The translations under genes were made by a program, and so were the position numbers. Below the pieces are notes generated by a model. It was not told the origin of the DNA and did not search any database. It saw nothing but the letters and a program-made list of their open reading frames with translations. From Acidilobaceae archaeon (lineage in GTDB: Archaea > Thermoproteota > Thermoprotei_A > Sulfolobales > Acidilobaceae): a stretch of 15,877 nucleotides of DNA. The stretch lies in the NCBI GenBank assembly GCA_027013765.1, contig JALWGG010000050.1, forward strand, positions 600 to 16,476. Direction: 5' to 3'. This document shows, in pieces, positions 6,987 through 14,164 of the stretch (its first letter is position 1; each line of letters starts with the position of its first letter).

Positions 6987-7431
6987 TTAAATATTTTGTT
7001 TTAATTCTTTCAGCTTATTTAAAACCGTTTTGTGCTCTTCTAGCAAGTAATAGGCTTCAATTCCAGCTTTTTTGGAGTTTCTAACCATCACCTTATCATT
7101 AGAAACTAGCATGCTTCCTGTCAGTATTGCAGTAGCTATAATAATATGCGTCTACAGCTCTAGGATGTACATGGTCTGCAACGTATTCTGCAATATTAAT
7201 TACTTTATCCTCTCCAACTAAATTTATTTTATCTATTATTTTTGTTAGATCTTTCCGTTCCCCTTTAAAGCCAAGTCTTCTAGCTACCGCAATTAGTTCT
7301 ACTCTGAATATTCTGGGTGCATATAGCGACAACCCTTCGGAAGCCTTAAGAAATTCGATAGACTTCTGATACCTCTCAACGTTACCGCTAAACAATGAAT
7401 CTATAAATACGCTAACATCTATTACAATCAT
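6987..7431 (-). pseudogene. vapC: VapC-type PIN-domain toxin, frameshifted
   Basis: PIN-domain RNase toxin of a VapBC pair. The intact frame begins MIVIDVSVFIDSLFSG (first acidic residue of the PIN site), continues through FRVELIAVARRLG (second acidic residue) to HPRAVDAY (third), then runs out of frame and stops at 7099. Reading on the minus strand, the sequence GCATATTATTATAGC at about 7137-7149 has one T too many: removing it gives VDAYIIATAILTGSMLVSND, the normal PIN ending 'DAyIiATA...lvSnD' with the last acidic site, and the frame then stays open to TAA at 6987-6989. The full span of 445 nt is one base over a multiple of three, as expected. Reconstructed length is about 147 residues, normal for VapC. 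The start overlaps the vapB stop (ATGA), with GGAGG upstream. As it stands the toxin lacks its C-terminal third and is probably inactive, unless the extra base is a sequencing error. Confidence 0.85.
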
Positions 7432-7628
7432 CTCCTTAACTCCTCCAGAATCTTTACGGGATCCTCAATTTTAGGGGTAGCCTTCCGTAGCTCATTAACT
7501 ATCTCGACTATACCTGCAGATATTTTCTTTCTTATTATTAAAGATACTAGCTCTCCTTCCTCTAAATCAAGATTATCTAATGGCTTTAAGACACCCCCCG
7601 TGTATTTAGCTCTTATCACTCTCGACAA
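7428..7628 (-). CDS. vapB: AF2212-like antitoxin (DUF104), VapB-type
   Basis: A 66-residue antitoxin. The N-terminal half, VIRAKYTGGVLKPLDNLDLE followed by EGELVSLIIRKK, is the AF2212-like/DUF104 (PF01954) beta-rich dimerisation and DNA-binding domain; the C-terminal half (IVEIVNELRKATPKIEDPVKILEELRR) is the amphipathic helix that blocks the toxin. It overlaps the toxin gene by 4 nt (ATGA), the usual toxin-antitoxin layout. The start is TTG at 7628, with GGTGAG just upstream; the GTG at 7619 is an alternative. A TATA box (7649-7658) 22-29 nt upstream of the TTG implies an almost leaderless message. The antitoxin is intact while the toxin is frameshifted. The pair and its surroundings are more AT-rich than neighbouring genes and use more mixed codons, which fits acquired DNA. 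Such antitoxins normally repress their own promoter. Confidence 0.85.
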   Translation of the reverse strand: MSRVIRAKYTGGVLKPLDNLDLEEGELVSLIIRKKISAGIVEIVNELRKATPKIEDPVKILEELRR

Positions 7629-7648
7629 TCCTCACCCCCCCATCTTAG

Positions 7649-7660
7649 AGATATAAAAGA
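7649..7660 (-). promoter_or_regulatory. vapBC promoter TATA box
   Basis: On the minus strand TCTTTTATATCT is a near-consensus archaeal TATA box, its centre about 27 nt before the vapB TTG. Transcription would begin at or within a few nt of the start codon. Confidence 0.55.
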
Positions 7661-7717
7661 TTAGGGGAAATAATCCTTCCCAAAGCTAGTATAGGAAAAG
7701 ACTGATGAGATCAAGAA

Positions 7718-7795
7718 TGGTGGGGCCGCGGGGATTTGAACCCCGGACCACGGGGGCCCAAGCCCCGCATCCTAGCCAGGCTAGACGACGGCCCC
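7718..7795 (-). tRNA. tRNA-Pro (anticodon UGG), CCA encoded
   Basis: Read on the minus strand the cloverleaf folds fully: acceptor GGGGCCG/CGGCCCC, D-stem GTCT/GGAT, anticodon stem CGGGG/CCCCG with loop CTTGGGC giving anticodon TGG (proline, reads CCA and probably other CCN codons), variable region TGGTC, T-stem CGGGG/CCCCG with loop TTCAAAT, discriminator A at 7721 and a genome-encoded CCA at 7718-7720. There is no intron. The mature 5' end is at 7795. Stems are GC-rich, as in hyperthermophiles. A TATA box lies 30-40 nt upstream, and a T4 run (7696-7699 on this strand) follows. The 3' end borders the AT-rich vapBC island, a typical side for integration of mobile DNA. Confidence 0.97.
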
Positions 7796-7823
7796 TCCGT
7801 TATATGATGTATCATAGTTGGGG

Positions 7824-7840
7824 GCTATTTATAGTATATC
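7824..7840 (-). promoter_or_regulatory. tRNA-Pro promoter TATA box
   Basis: On the minus strand ACTATAAATAGC (about 7824-7835) is an excellent archaeal TATA box 30-40 nt before the tRNA 5' end at 7795, leaving a short 5' leader for RNase P. Confidence 0.6.
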
Positions 7841-7930
7841 CCCAGGGCATCTCTGCAGGCTTCGCCTGGGGGTGTGTGGTAATAGAAATTTAGAGTATCC
7901 GGGGCTATTGTGTAGTTGTGGGGTTTAGTG

Positions 7931-8419
7931 GTGTCTGGGAAGCCTGTTAGGAGGCATATGCTGTCCAAGCGGGATCTGAGGGCTCTGGCGTCAGAGGCGT
8001 CCGAGAGTCTTCCCGGAGTCGAGATTCCCCGGGGTGGCGTGGAGCTTGTAGAGTATAGGGATTACTCGTTGTACCTTCTAGATGGGTCACCCTTCCTGGC
8101 TAGGGTTAAGGGGAGGCTCATCCCGCATCTAAAATGGCTTCTCAGGAATGGTGTGGGGGAGCTGCCTAGGCTGAGGGTAGACCCTGGAGCTACCAGGGCC
8201 TTGGCTAGGGGTGCGGACTTGATGGTGCCGGGTATAATTAGTGTTGAGGGGGAGTTCGAGGAGGGTTCTATAGTTGTTGTGGTAGATGATAGGTATAATG
8301 CTCCAATCGCTGTTGGTGTAGCATTGATGTCGTCTTCCGAGATTAAGAGGAGGCTGGAGGGGGAGAGGAGGGGTAAAGCCGTCAAGATCCTTCACAGGCC
8401 CGGGGACGATATATGGTGA
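7931..8419 (+). CDS. PUA-domain RNA-binding protein (archaeal MCT-1/Tma20-like)
   Basis: About 162 residues, matching archaeal COG2016 proteins, homologues of eukaryotic MCTS1/Tma20, which act with density-regulated protein in ribosome recycling and re-initiation. The N-terminal half (RHMLSKRDLRALASEA onward, with YSLYLLDGSPFLARVKGRLI) is the pre-PUA domain. The C-terminal half is a PUA domain: LRVDPGATRALARGADLMVP, then GIISVEGEFEEGSIVVVVDD and PIAVGVALMSSSEI. The frame extends to TTG 7916, but GGGG(T) at 7920-7924 is 6 nt before the GTG at 7931, which also fits the usual N-terminus; GTG 7928 is another option. A weak TATA element lies near 7886-7895. The gene is convergent with the STAND gene (56 nt between stop codons). 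The archaeal role in translation or RNA modification is inferred from the family. Confidence 0.85.
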   Translation: MSGKPVRRHMLSKRDLRALASEASESLPGVEIPRGGVELVEYRDYSLYLLDGSPFLARVKGRLIPHLKWLLRNGVGELPRLRVDPGATRALARGADLMVPGIISVEGEFEEGSIVVVVDDRYNAPIAVGVALMSSSEIKRRLEGERRGKAVKILHRPGDDIW

Positions 8420-8475
8420 TGGTTGAGGCCGTGGAGTTGCGGCTCCTCCAATCCTAGTGTAGCCTGCGTGATATT

Positions 8476-10599
8476 CTAAATATCTCGTTGTAGGTCTATC
8501 CTATTATATGTGATACAGTCTGGGTGTAGCCACCCAGATCTGCATACTGATGCCTTCTCCACGATCCTTTTTGCCATACCATCCATGCCTGCCTGCACGT
8601 ATGCGTTGGCCAGGGCTGTTGTATATGATATAGAATGTGACCTGAATACCTTGGAGGGGAGCTTCTCCAGCATACCACCATACTCCTCTATACCTCTTAA
8701 AGCCTTGCCCTCAAGGGTTTCCAGGTATATTAGCTGTGCTGAGGCCATGAGGAGTGCATCACTGCACCCAGCCTCAGCGGCCTCCTCCAGGGCTGTGGAT
8801 GCAGCCTTCCACGAGTAAGCGTATACCCCTTTAAGCCTATATTTCATGGCTTCCCAGGACCTTGCAAGTATTAGGCTGCACGTATCCCCCCTCCTGTTGG
8901 CTCCAATCCTTAGCTTGTCTATATAGGGTTCTGCACTTCCGAGTCCCAGTGTTAGTGTGCTATCGAATAGCGCCTCCAGTATCAGGATCGCGGTATCATC
9001 CCCGAGTATAGCCTCCACTCCTTGGAGGGATATGTTACACGGTCTTGCCTCTCTCATGTGGCAGATGTAATATAGCAGGGTACACCTACTGCCTCCAGGG
9101 CTTGCATGTAATGCGTTGGTAAGCCTATCATAGAATACTCTAGGCTCGATTGATCCCTGGACGAACTCAAGTATCGTTCTCTCAAGCCTCATAACGCTCC
9201 ATTCCGCGGCGTTGCCCCTGCATGATAGCGTATTTCTAAGAGATTCCAGGTAAGACTCGGCGTCGTGGAGAGGCCATTCCCTGGCATTACATAAGCCATC
9301 CTTAACAAGTTCCATTATCTCGGAGACCTGGCATTTATTCGAGAGCAGTTTCAGCCCCAGGATCCTTTCCCTGGGTATAGTTGAGGATGCAAGCACCCTC
9401 CCGATCCTAGCTACATCGCCAGAATAGGTTCTAAGGTACTTGTGGAAGCCTGCCAAGCTCACTGCGTCTCCATCCATAAACATGAGCCCCGTATCTGTGA
9501 GGTCCTCGATAAGCCTCCTACACTCGCTACATACCTTACAGATAGTGTCTACCGCTATAGGGCCCCTGGCTAGTGACAGGTAGCCGAGGACCTCTAGGTG
9601 CTTCTCGCTTAGCATGCCTGCAAGCATATCTGTATAACTCTTTAAGGCTTCATCTACAGCCCTCTGGAGGTCCTCGCCGCTCCATACCCTAGATGCTATA
9701 GCCTTAACTATTCCAGGGAGCCCTAGTGTATCGTTGTATAGCTCGTCTAGCGTGTATCCCCTGCTATTCATAAGGCCTAGATCCCTGGCTAGCTCCACGA
9801 ATTCGCCCTTATTCAATCCCTTAAGGTTTATTTCGAGCACCTTCCCCTTCCAGTATGGTAGCCTCCTCACCCTCTTGGACGATATAATATATATCCTGGG
9901 GCCCTCGGCGACGTGGGCCAGCTTAACTATATAGGATGCCAGGTCCTTGCCCGCGTTATGCATATCATCTATGACGAGGTTAAAGCCGGATCTTGAGAGG
10001 ATCCTTGAGAGGACCCAGGGGCTTAGATCGTTGAGGGTTAATGTGTTGTATCCAAGACCGTTCATGTGGAACCCTATCTTCCAGAGAACGGAATTCAGGG
10101 TATCGTTAGGCTCTATATTGATCCATATGGTATTCTCGCCTACATGCCTGGCTACCAGATGCGTCTTGCCAGAGCCCGGTAGCCCCCAAACATGGATAAT
10201 GGGCTTCCTACTCGATTCTAGCAGAGATAGCTCCCTAGACCTGCCAACCAACTCGCCGTATCTAGGGGGTGTATAGATGCTGAGGACGTCAATATTACAG
10301 CTGGTGGGCGAGCCCCTGTATACCCTGATATTTCCAGACCTGAACTCGATCCTAACCTCGCTGCTAGACAGAGAATACACCCTAACATTCTTATCACCTA
10401 TCCTCCTCCACTCACCCTTGACGAGACCAGCCTCCTCCAGCCTCCTAAGCCTCCTAGAGATATCTGTTTCATCCTTTCCAAGGATCAGGGCTATCTCGCG
10501 AGTGTAGCAGTCCTTAAGGGAGAGTATAGCGAGTATTCTAAGGTTTATATCGTTGCCCAGCATCTTCACCAGTAATTTTGGATCCTTCAACTCGCCCAT
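8476..10599 (-). CDS. STAND-type NTPase with N-terminal winged helix
   Basis: About 707 residues. Domains in order: a winged helix of ArsR-like type at about 10-80 (LRILAILSLKDCYTREIALI, ISRRLRRLEEAGLVKGEW, then a basic wing); a P-loop NTPase with VGRSREL (118-124), Walker A GLPGSGKT (139-146), Walker B LVIDDMH (208-214), a sensor-like IYIISSKR and the GLP motif of STAND proteins in TLGLPGIVKAIAS (about 293); then a second helical/winged region with cysteines CKVCSEC, and a long alpha-helical C-terminus of TPR-like character (AEEAGCSDALLMASAQLIYL, ALANAYVQAGMDGMAKRIVE). The order DNA-binding, NTPase switch, sensor repeats fits a signal-responsive transcription regulator, MalT-like but with the DNA-binding domain N-terminal. 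ATG 10599 is chosen: GGGTG lies 6 nt upstream, and the 36 codons up to TTG 10707 use atypical CGC/CGG arginines. Divergent from the transglutaminase operon. Ligand and targets unknown. Confidence 0.8.
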   Translation of the reverse strand: MGELKDPKLLVKMLGNDINLRILAILSLKDCYTREIALILGKDETDISRRLRRLEEAGLVKGEWRRIGDKNVRVYSLSSSEVRIEFRSGNIRVYRGSPTSCNIDVLSIYTPPRYGELVGRSRELSLLESSRKPIIHVWGLPGSGKTHLVARHVGENTIWINIEPNDTLNSVLWKIGFHMNGLGYNTLTLNDLSPWVLSRILSRSGFNLVIDDMHNAGKDLASYIVKLAHVAEGPRIYIISSKRVRRLPYWKGKVLEINLKGLNKGEFVELARDLGLMNSRGYTLDELYNDTLGLPGIVKAIASRVWSGEDLQRAVDEALKSYTDMLAGMLSEKHLEVLGYLSLARGPIAVDTICKVCSECRRLIEDLTDTGLMFMDGDAVSLAGFHKYLRTYSGDVARIGRVLASSTIPRERILGLKLLSNKCQVSEIMELVKDGLCNAREWPLHDAESYLESLRNTLSCRGNAAEWSVMRLERTILEFVQGSIEPRVFYDRLTNALHASPGGSRCTLLYYICHMREARPCNISLQGVEAILGDDTAILILEALFDSTLTLGLGSAEPYIDKLRIGANRRGDTCSLILARSWEAMKYRLKGVYAYSWKAASTALEEAAEAGCSDALLMASAQLIYLETLEGKALRGIEEYGGMLEKLPSKVFRSHSISYTTALANAYVQAGMDGMAKRIVEKASVCRSGWLHPDCITYNRIDLQRDI

Positions 10600-10761
10600 A
10601 TATGGCACCCGAGAGGGTATATACTGGCCTGGCAGGCGCCCATCCACTAGTGATATACTAGCGGGCGGCCTGTATAGGTTAGGATTGCGGATAGGCGTCA
10701 AACCCAACCTCTAACAATTCTCCTTGTAAAGAGATATCAAGTGAATGGGCGGTGGCTGAGT
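10600..10761. promoter_or_regulatory. Divergent promoter region of STAND and transglutaminase genes
   Basis: The region holds, on the minus strand, GTATATAC (10617-10624) and GTATATCA (around 10650-10658) as TATA candidates for the STAND gene, and on the plus strand TTGTAAAGAGATATC (10724-10738) about 30 nt before the ATG at 10762. A GGTGG SD (10751-10755) lies 6 nt before that ATG. I see no long operator-like repeat. Confidence 0.4.
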
Positions 10762-12432
10762 ATGCCAAAGGTTCCAGGAGGCAGCCCCATACTCATAGTC
10801 GGCGCGGTGATCCTTGTAATAGGCATAATACTCTCGCTAGCCCCAGTAAGCGTCTCAACCGGCGGTGGGGAGGGGAAAATCAATATCAAGATATATAGTG
10901 TGGAGTATGTGATGACAGCCGCATACAAGGTATACGGCAACGACAAGCTGGGCAAGTGGGTTGCCAAGACACTGATACGCAACACCGGGGATGCACCACT
11001 ATATGATGTAAAAGTCTCATACAAGATAGAACAGTTCACCGACTGGAGCGAGCCAAACGAGTACAAGGCGATCCCGCCTGGAGGAGCCATTGTAGACCTA
11101 TACTATCCAAAGTTCTCCAGCGACGTGGTACACCTCCAAACAGCCACACCAACAACCCTCTACATAAAGATAAAGTATAAGACAAGCCCCGATGGAGAGG
11201 AGATCACCGAGACCAAGCAGAGGCAAATAAGCATGCGAGGCGTCCACGACTGGGTCTTCTCCGGAATACCCCCAGAGGAGAACACAGGGTCCTTCCAAGA
11301 CCTCTACAGCAACTATGAGCTCATTGCAGCATGGGTCACATACAAGGACCCTGTTGTGGAGAAGTATGCAGCGATGGCTAACAAGCTTGCCGGAGGAGCC
11401 GGGGCATCCCTATCAGACGAGGAAGCCCTAAAATTCCTAGAGGCGGCCTGGACGTTTAGCGTGATGAATGGGGTGACATATCAGACGGAGCCAAGCTCCT
11501 TCTGGACAAGCAGGGAGGCACAGTATGTGAAGTTCCCTAGGGATGTCATAAGGGACAAGTCCGGCACATGCCTAGACACAACAATATTCATCGCCGCACT
11601 GGCAATGTCTCAGGGCTTGAAGGCTTACATAGTATTCAAGCCGGGACACGCCTTCCCAATAATAGAGTTGCCAAGTGGTGCATGGATACCCATCGAGTCG
11701 ACGCTACTGAATGCTCAGACAAGCTTCCAGACCTCCGTCCAGGAAGGCATAAATGTCGCCCTGGAGGCGTTCAACGGCCCATTCCTAATAGCCGACATAG
11801 CAACACTACAAGCGTCAGGCGTCATCCCGCCAGAGCTCCCCGAGCTGCCCCCAGACGTTCTAGAGAAGTGGGGCTATAGCATGCAGGCAGCTTACGGTGG
11901 TTCCTCTACTGGCGGTCAGGGTGGGGGTGGCGTGCAGCCTTCACCCCAGCCCTCGCCGCAGCCATCACCATCACCAAACAACCAGGGCGGTGCAGGTGGT
12001 TTAGTCACTTTCGTCAATACTGAGGTGCCGCCTCAGTGGAGTATAAGTGTCCCGCAGGGATGGAGCTATGACGCCTATCTAGACTTTGAACCCTATGAGG
12101 TAGACTTCTTCAACCCAGACTATACGCTCGGCATAATAATCATGTGGATGCAGGGCGACGCCGCTACAATGAGGCAGACCCTGGAGAGTATACTACAGGA
12201 GGTATTCGGAAGCCTGTCAATAGCTGGTGAGAACCCCCAATCAAGCCTGGCAGGCTACCCGGCAATGACGGTGGGATATGAGACCAGTTATGGCGACTTG
12301 ATAGTAGTCAAATACGTCGAGGTAGGGGGCTATGCGTTTGCCGTGTCATACATGGTGATCTCGGACCTGGTTAGCCAGGATACACTCAATATGATGGAAT
12401 CCATAATATCAACCTTCACAGTTCAGGGGTGA
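10762..12432 (+). CDS. Membrane-anchored transglutaminase-like protein with C-terminal DcrB/PsbP-like domain
   Basis: About 556 residues. An N-terminal hydrophobic segment (PILIVGAVILVIGIILSLAP) anchors the protein or acts as a signal. A beta-rich domain follows (to about 150), resembling a CARDB/Ig-like fold (TLIRNTGDAPLYDVKVSYKI). The transglutaminase-like core is at about 190-320: catalytic Cys in DKSGTCLDTT (C270), His in FKPGHAFPI (H296) and an acidic residue in AWIPIESTLL (E312), where most members have Asp. A Gly- then Pro/Ser-rich linker (QPSPQPSPQPSPSP) leads to a C-terminal domain VPQGWSYDAY...GIIIMWMQGD of the DcrB/PsbP-like (DUF1795) type. Action outside the membrane is inferred; such cores can be proteases, crosslinkers or inactive folds. 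The frame extends to GTG 10741, but the SD GGTGG is 6 nt before the ATG at 10762, which is preferred. The next gene starts 5 nt after the stop. Confidence 0.85.
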   Translation: MPKVPGGSPILIVGAVILVIGIILSLAPVSVSTGGGEGKINIKIYSVEYVMTAAYKVYGNDKLGKWVAKTLIRNTGDAPLYDVKVSYKIEQFTDWSEPNEYKAIPPGGAIVDLYYPKFSSDVVHLQTATPTTLYIKIKYKTSPDGEEITETKQRQISMRGVHDWVFSGIPPEENTGSFQDLYSNYELIAAWVTYKDPVVEKYAAMANKLAGGAGASLSDEEALKFLEAAWTFSVMNGVTYQTEPSSFWTSREAQYVKFPRDVIRDKSGTCLDTTIFIAALAMSQGLKAYIVFKPGHAFPIIELPSGAWIPIESTLLNAQTSFQTSVQEGINVALEAFNGPFLIADIATLQASGVIPPELPELPPDVLEKWGYSMQAAYGGSSTGGQGGGGVQPSPQPSPQPSPSPNNQGGAGGLVTFVNTEVPPQWSISVPQGWSYDAYLDFEPYEVDFFNPDYTLGIIIMWMQGDAATMRQTLESILQEVFGSLSIAGENPQSSLAGYPAMTVGYETSYGDLIVVKYVEVGGYAFAVSYMVISDLVSQDTLNMMESIISTFTVQG

Positions 12433-12437
12433 CCGGG

Positions 12438-13109
12438 ATGAGGAGGGAATTAGTATTTGCGGTCTTGATAATCCTCACGGTATCCATGTTGGGATACCAT
12501 GCACTGGCCCAGATAGAGCCTCCATCAGTATTCGAGATAAAGGGTCAGACAAAGATGAGGATTGACGAGAGTGGAGTTGCAAGCGTGGAGGAGGTCCTAG
12601 AGTTTAGTGCAAGTGCATTCGTCAACTTCAAGCAAACCTATAACCCTCTATCAACATTCGTGAGGGAGCTAAGCCCCAGGAGCATGCCGATCCAGATAGA
12701 CAATCTAACGATAAACCTTGACGAGGCAAACAACAAGCTTACAGCCAAGTACAAGATCCTTGGAGCCTCCGTATATATGGGAGGAGGCAAGTGGATGCTC
12801 AAGGTAGGGGACCCAAAGAAGCTAACGTTATCAACGAGCAACGGCAACACGTTTGTATTCACAAATGCATATGCCGTGGGCAGCAACTACAAGATCATGG
12901 AAACCATAACAATAGAGTTGCCACAGGGCGCAAAGAACCCAACCTATGACGAGGATGAGGGAGTAATTACATATGAGCTACCACTAGGCTCGGGGCCATC
13001 CTCAGGCTCAGGAGCGTTAAAGTATCTTGGATACGCATTAACTGGAGTAGGAGTAATTATAATAGTTGCGTCAGTAATCGTGTCCAGGAAAGTGTCGGTT
13101 ACAGAGTAG
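12438..13109 (+). CDS. Secreted, C-terminally membrane-anchored protein
   Basis: About 223 residues, family not recognised. A clear signal peptide (RRELVFAVLIILTVSMLGYH then ALAQ, likely cleavage after ALA) is followed by a beta-rich extracellular domain (FEIKGQTKMRIDESGVASVE and onward), a Gly/Ser-rich spacer (GSGPSSGSGA) and one C-terminal helix (YLGYALTGVGVIIIVASVIV) with a basic stop-transfer RK. The repeated 'i...gqt.mridesGvasVeE' pattern looks like surface proteins with a simple beta-sandwich; that is an impression, not a family call. The GTG at 12429 overlaps the upstream stop, but the ATG at 12438 is preferred: GGTGA (12428-12432) lies 5 nt upstream. It is in an operon with the transglutaminase-like gene, so the two products probably act together at the cell surface. 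Confidence 0.75.
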   Translation: MRRELVFAVLIILTVSMLGYHALAQIEPPSVFEIKGQTKMRIDESGVASVEEVLEFSASAFVNFKQTYNPLSTFVRELSPRSMPIQIDNLTINLDEANNKLTAKYKILGASVYMGGGKWMLKVGDPKKLTLSTSNGNTFVFTNAYAVGSNYKIMETITIELPQGAKNPTYDEDEGVITYELPLGSGPSSGSGALKYLGYALTGVGVIIIVASVIVSRKVSVTE

Positions 13110-13127
13110 GGGACCTCTATTATCAAT

Positions 13128-13170
13128 GCTTTTTCCCCCATCTAAATTTAATAGATATATTTTAATTTAG
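13128..13170. terminator. T-run and AT-rich inverted repeat between convergent genes
   Basis: A T5 run in gctttttcccc (13130-13134) lies about 20 nt after the stop at 13109 and fits termination of the plus-strand operon. Next comes an inverted repeat CTAAATT (13142-13148) / AATTTAG (13164-13170) in very AT-rich DNA, which could help end transcription from both sides. The lysO half gene ends at 13207 on the other strand. Confidence 0.35.
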
Positions 13171-13206
13171 TAATATATTTAATCATTGTTATTTTCCGAT
13201 GGGTGG

Positions 13207-13797
13207 CTATAGGTACAGTATATATGTCAGGATTATAGGAGCTGTTAGAGTGATCAAGCCCCCCTGGATTAGGGCTATCACGGGGTCCTCGCGCCTACCA
13301 TATAATGCGATGACTGGCAGCCCTGTATCCATCGTCGTGGCTCCTCCGAGAGAGACGGCAGCAGTGCTACAGCACCTAGATAATACGGGATATAGTATTA
13401 TGTGGAGGATTTCTCTAAGGATGTTTGCGATAAATGAGGAAACCCCGTAAATCGGGTCTATACTTGACACCATGGGCCCCACTAGGCTATACCACCCCGA
13501 TGCGGCCCCTATTGCTGACGCGATCCTTGCATCTATACCGAATAACCTTGATAACATGAGGCCGGATGCGATGCCGGATAGTATCACGGAGAGGGCCATA
13601 AGGGATCCTATGAGAATGCTTCTCCCAGACTCCTTGATACTCTGCACCTCCATCCCGATCGCCATACCAGCTAAAAGTATTAGCATGTATAGTGTGGCTG
13701 TGAACATGTCTTCACCAATATAAATTATGCCATGATACCCAGCTACATACCCCAGAGTCAGTAATGCCAGAGAAGCTAACGTGAAGATAGAGCTCAC
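13207..13797 (-). CDS. lysO: Lysine exporter LysO, C-terminal part (split form)
   Basis: A 196-residue polytopic membrane protein of the LysO family (PF03956, formerly DUF340). Family landmarks are clear: AIGAASGWYSLVGPMVS, then GVSSFIANILREILHIILYP, and SLGGATTMDTGLPVIALYG. At least five hydrophobic helices can be seen. LysO (YbjE) exports L-lysine and its toxic analogues in E. coli as one chain of about 300 residues; here the N-terminal part is encoded separately just upstream. The GTG start overlaps the stop of the upstream gene (GTGA, 13794-13797), and GGTG lies upstream, so the two halves are translationally coupled and probably form one transporter. The partial lysK nearby is consistent with lysine as substrate, but this is inferred. 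Confidence 0.88.
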   Translation of the reverse strand: MSSIFTLASLALLTLGYVAGYHGIIYIGEDMFTATLYMLILLAGMAIGMEVQSIKESGRSILIGSLMALSVILSGIASGLMLSRLFGIDARIASAIGAASGWYSLVGPMVSSIDPIYGVSSFIANILREILHIILYPVLSRCCSTAAVSLGGATTMDTGLPVIALYGRREDPVIALIQGGLITLTAPIILTYILYL

Positions 13798-14072
13798 TTC
13801 CTAAGCACCTTGACGACAATCATGGAGGCTAGCAGTGATAGGGCCATTGCCACTAGAACTATGGCAGTTGATAGGTATAACGGGTTTATGCTTGCCACCC
13901 CACTACGGGTAACATAGCCAGCCCTGGCTCCAACCATGGTTATAATAGCTAGGATTGTGAGTGTGAGTATGTTATTAACGATACCCTTAGCCTCCTGGTG
14001 TAGCCTAGTCCTTGCAAGCACCACTCCTATGGCCGTCCCGACGACTAGTACCAGTATTAGTTGCAGCCCCAA
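13794..14072 (-). CDS. LysO N-terminal part (split form)
   Basis: A 92-residue membrane protein with three hydrophobic helices: LQLILVLVVGTAIGVVLA, ILTLTILAIITMVGARAGYV and LYLSTAIVLVAMALSLLASM. It corresponds to the N-terminal part of single-chain LysO transporters and overlaps the C-terminal gene by 4 nt. The TTG start at 14072 has a GAGTGAG a little upstream, and a TATA box GCTTTATCCT (14091-14100 on this strand) is centred only about 23 nt before it, suggesting a leaderless or nearly leaderless message for the two-gene unit. Split LysO genes occur in other thermophiles, so this is not simply a broken gene; neither frame shows damage. Confidence 0.8.
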   Translation of the reverse strand: MGLQLILVLVVGTAIGVVLARTRLHQEAKGIVNNILTLTILAIITMVGARAGYVTRSGVASINPLYLSTAIVLVAMALSLLASMIVVKVLRK

Positions 14073-14090
14073 GCCTGCTCACTCATGTAG

Positions 14091-14100
14091 AGGATAAAGC
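14091..14100 (-). promoter_or_regulatory. lysO operon TATA box
   Basis: GCTTTATCCT on the minus strand, centred about 23 nt before the TTG at 14072. The spacing implies a leaderless transcript. Confidence 0.45.
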
Positions 14101-14164
14101 GATTCCTTGCATGTTTATTAAGTTTAAAATTATATTGTGAATATGGGTTTATACAGGTATATAG

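Noticed and set aside
7702..7708. CTGATGA C-box-like sequence next to tRNA-Pro
   Set aside because: The following bases are the tRNA gene in antisense and no D box is at the right distance.
7705..7893. Plus-strand frame over the tRNA region
   Set aside because: Its sequence is antisense of tRNA-Pro, a well-known false gene call.
10600..10707. 36-codon N-terminal extension of the STAND protein
   Set aside because: Contains TATA-like elements and CGC/CGG arginine codons unlike the rest; ATG 10599 has a well-spaced SD. Not fully excluded.
11932..11985. Short tandem DNA repeat (cag-cc-tc-type units)
   Set aside because: It is in-frame coding for the Pro/Ser/Gln linker of the transglutaminase-like protein, not a CRISPR or satellite.
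13794..13797. Split LysO as a broken gene
   Set aside because: Both halves are intact, with a GTGA overlap and their own starts; two-gene LysO is known in thermophiles.
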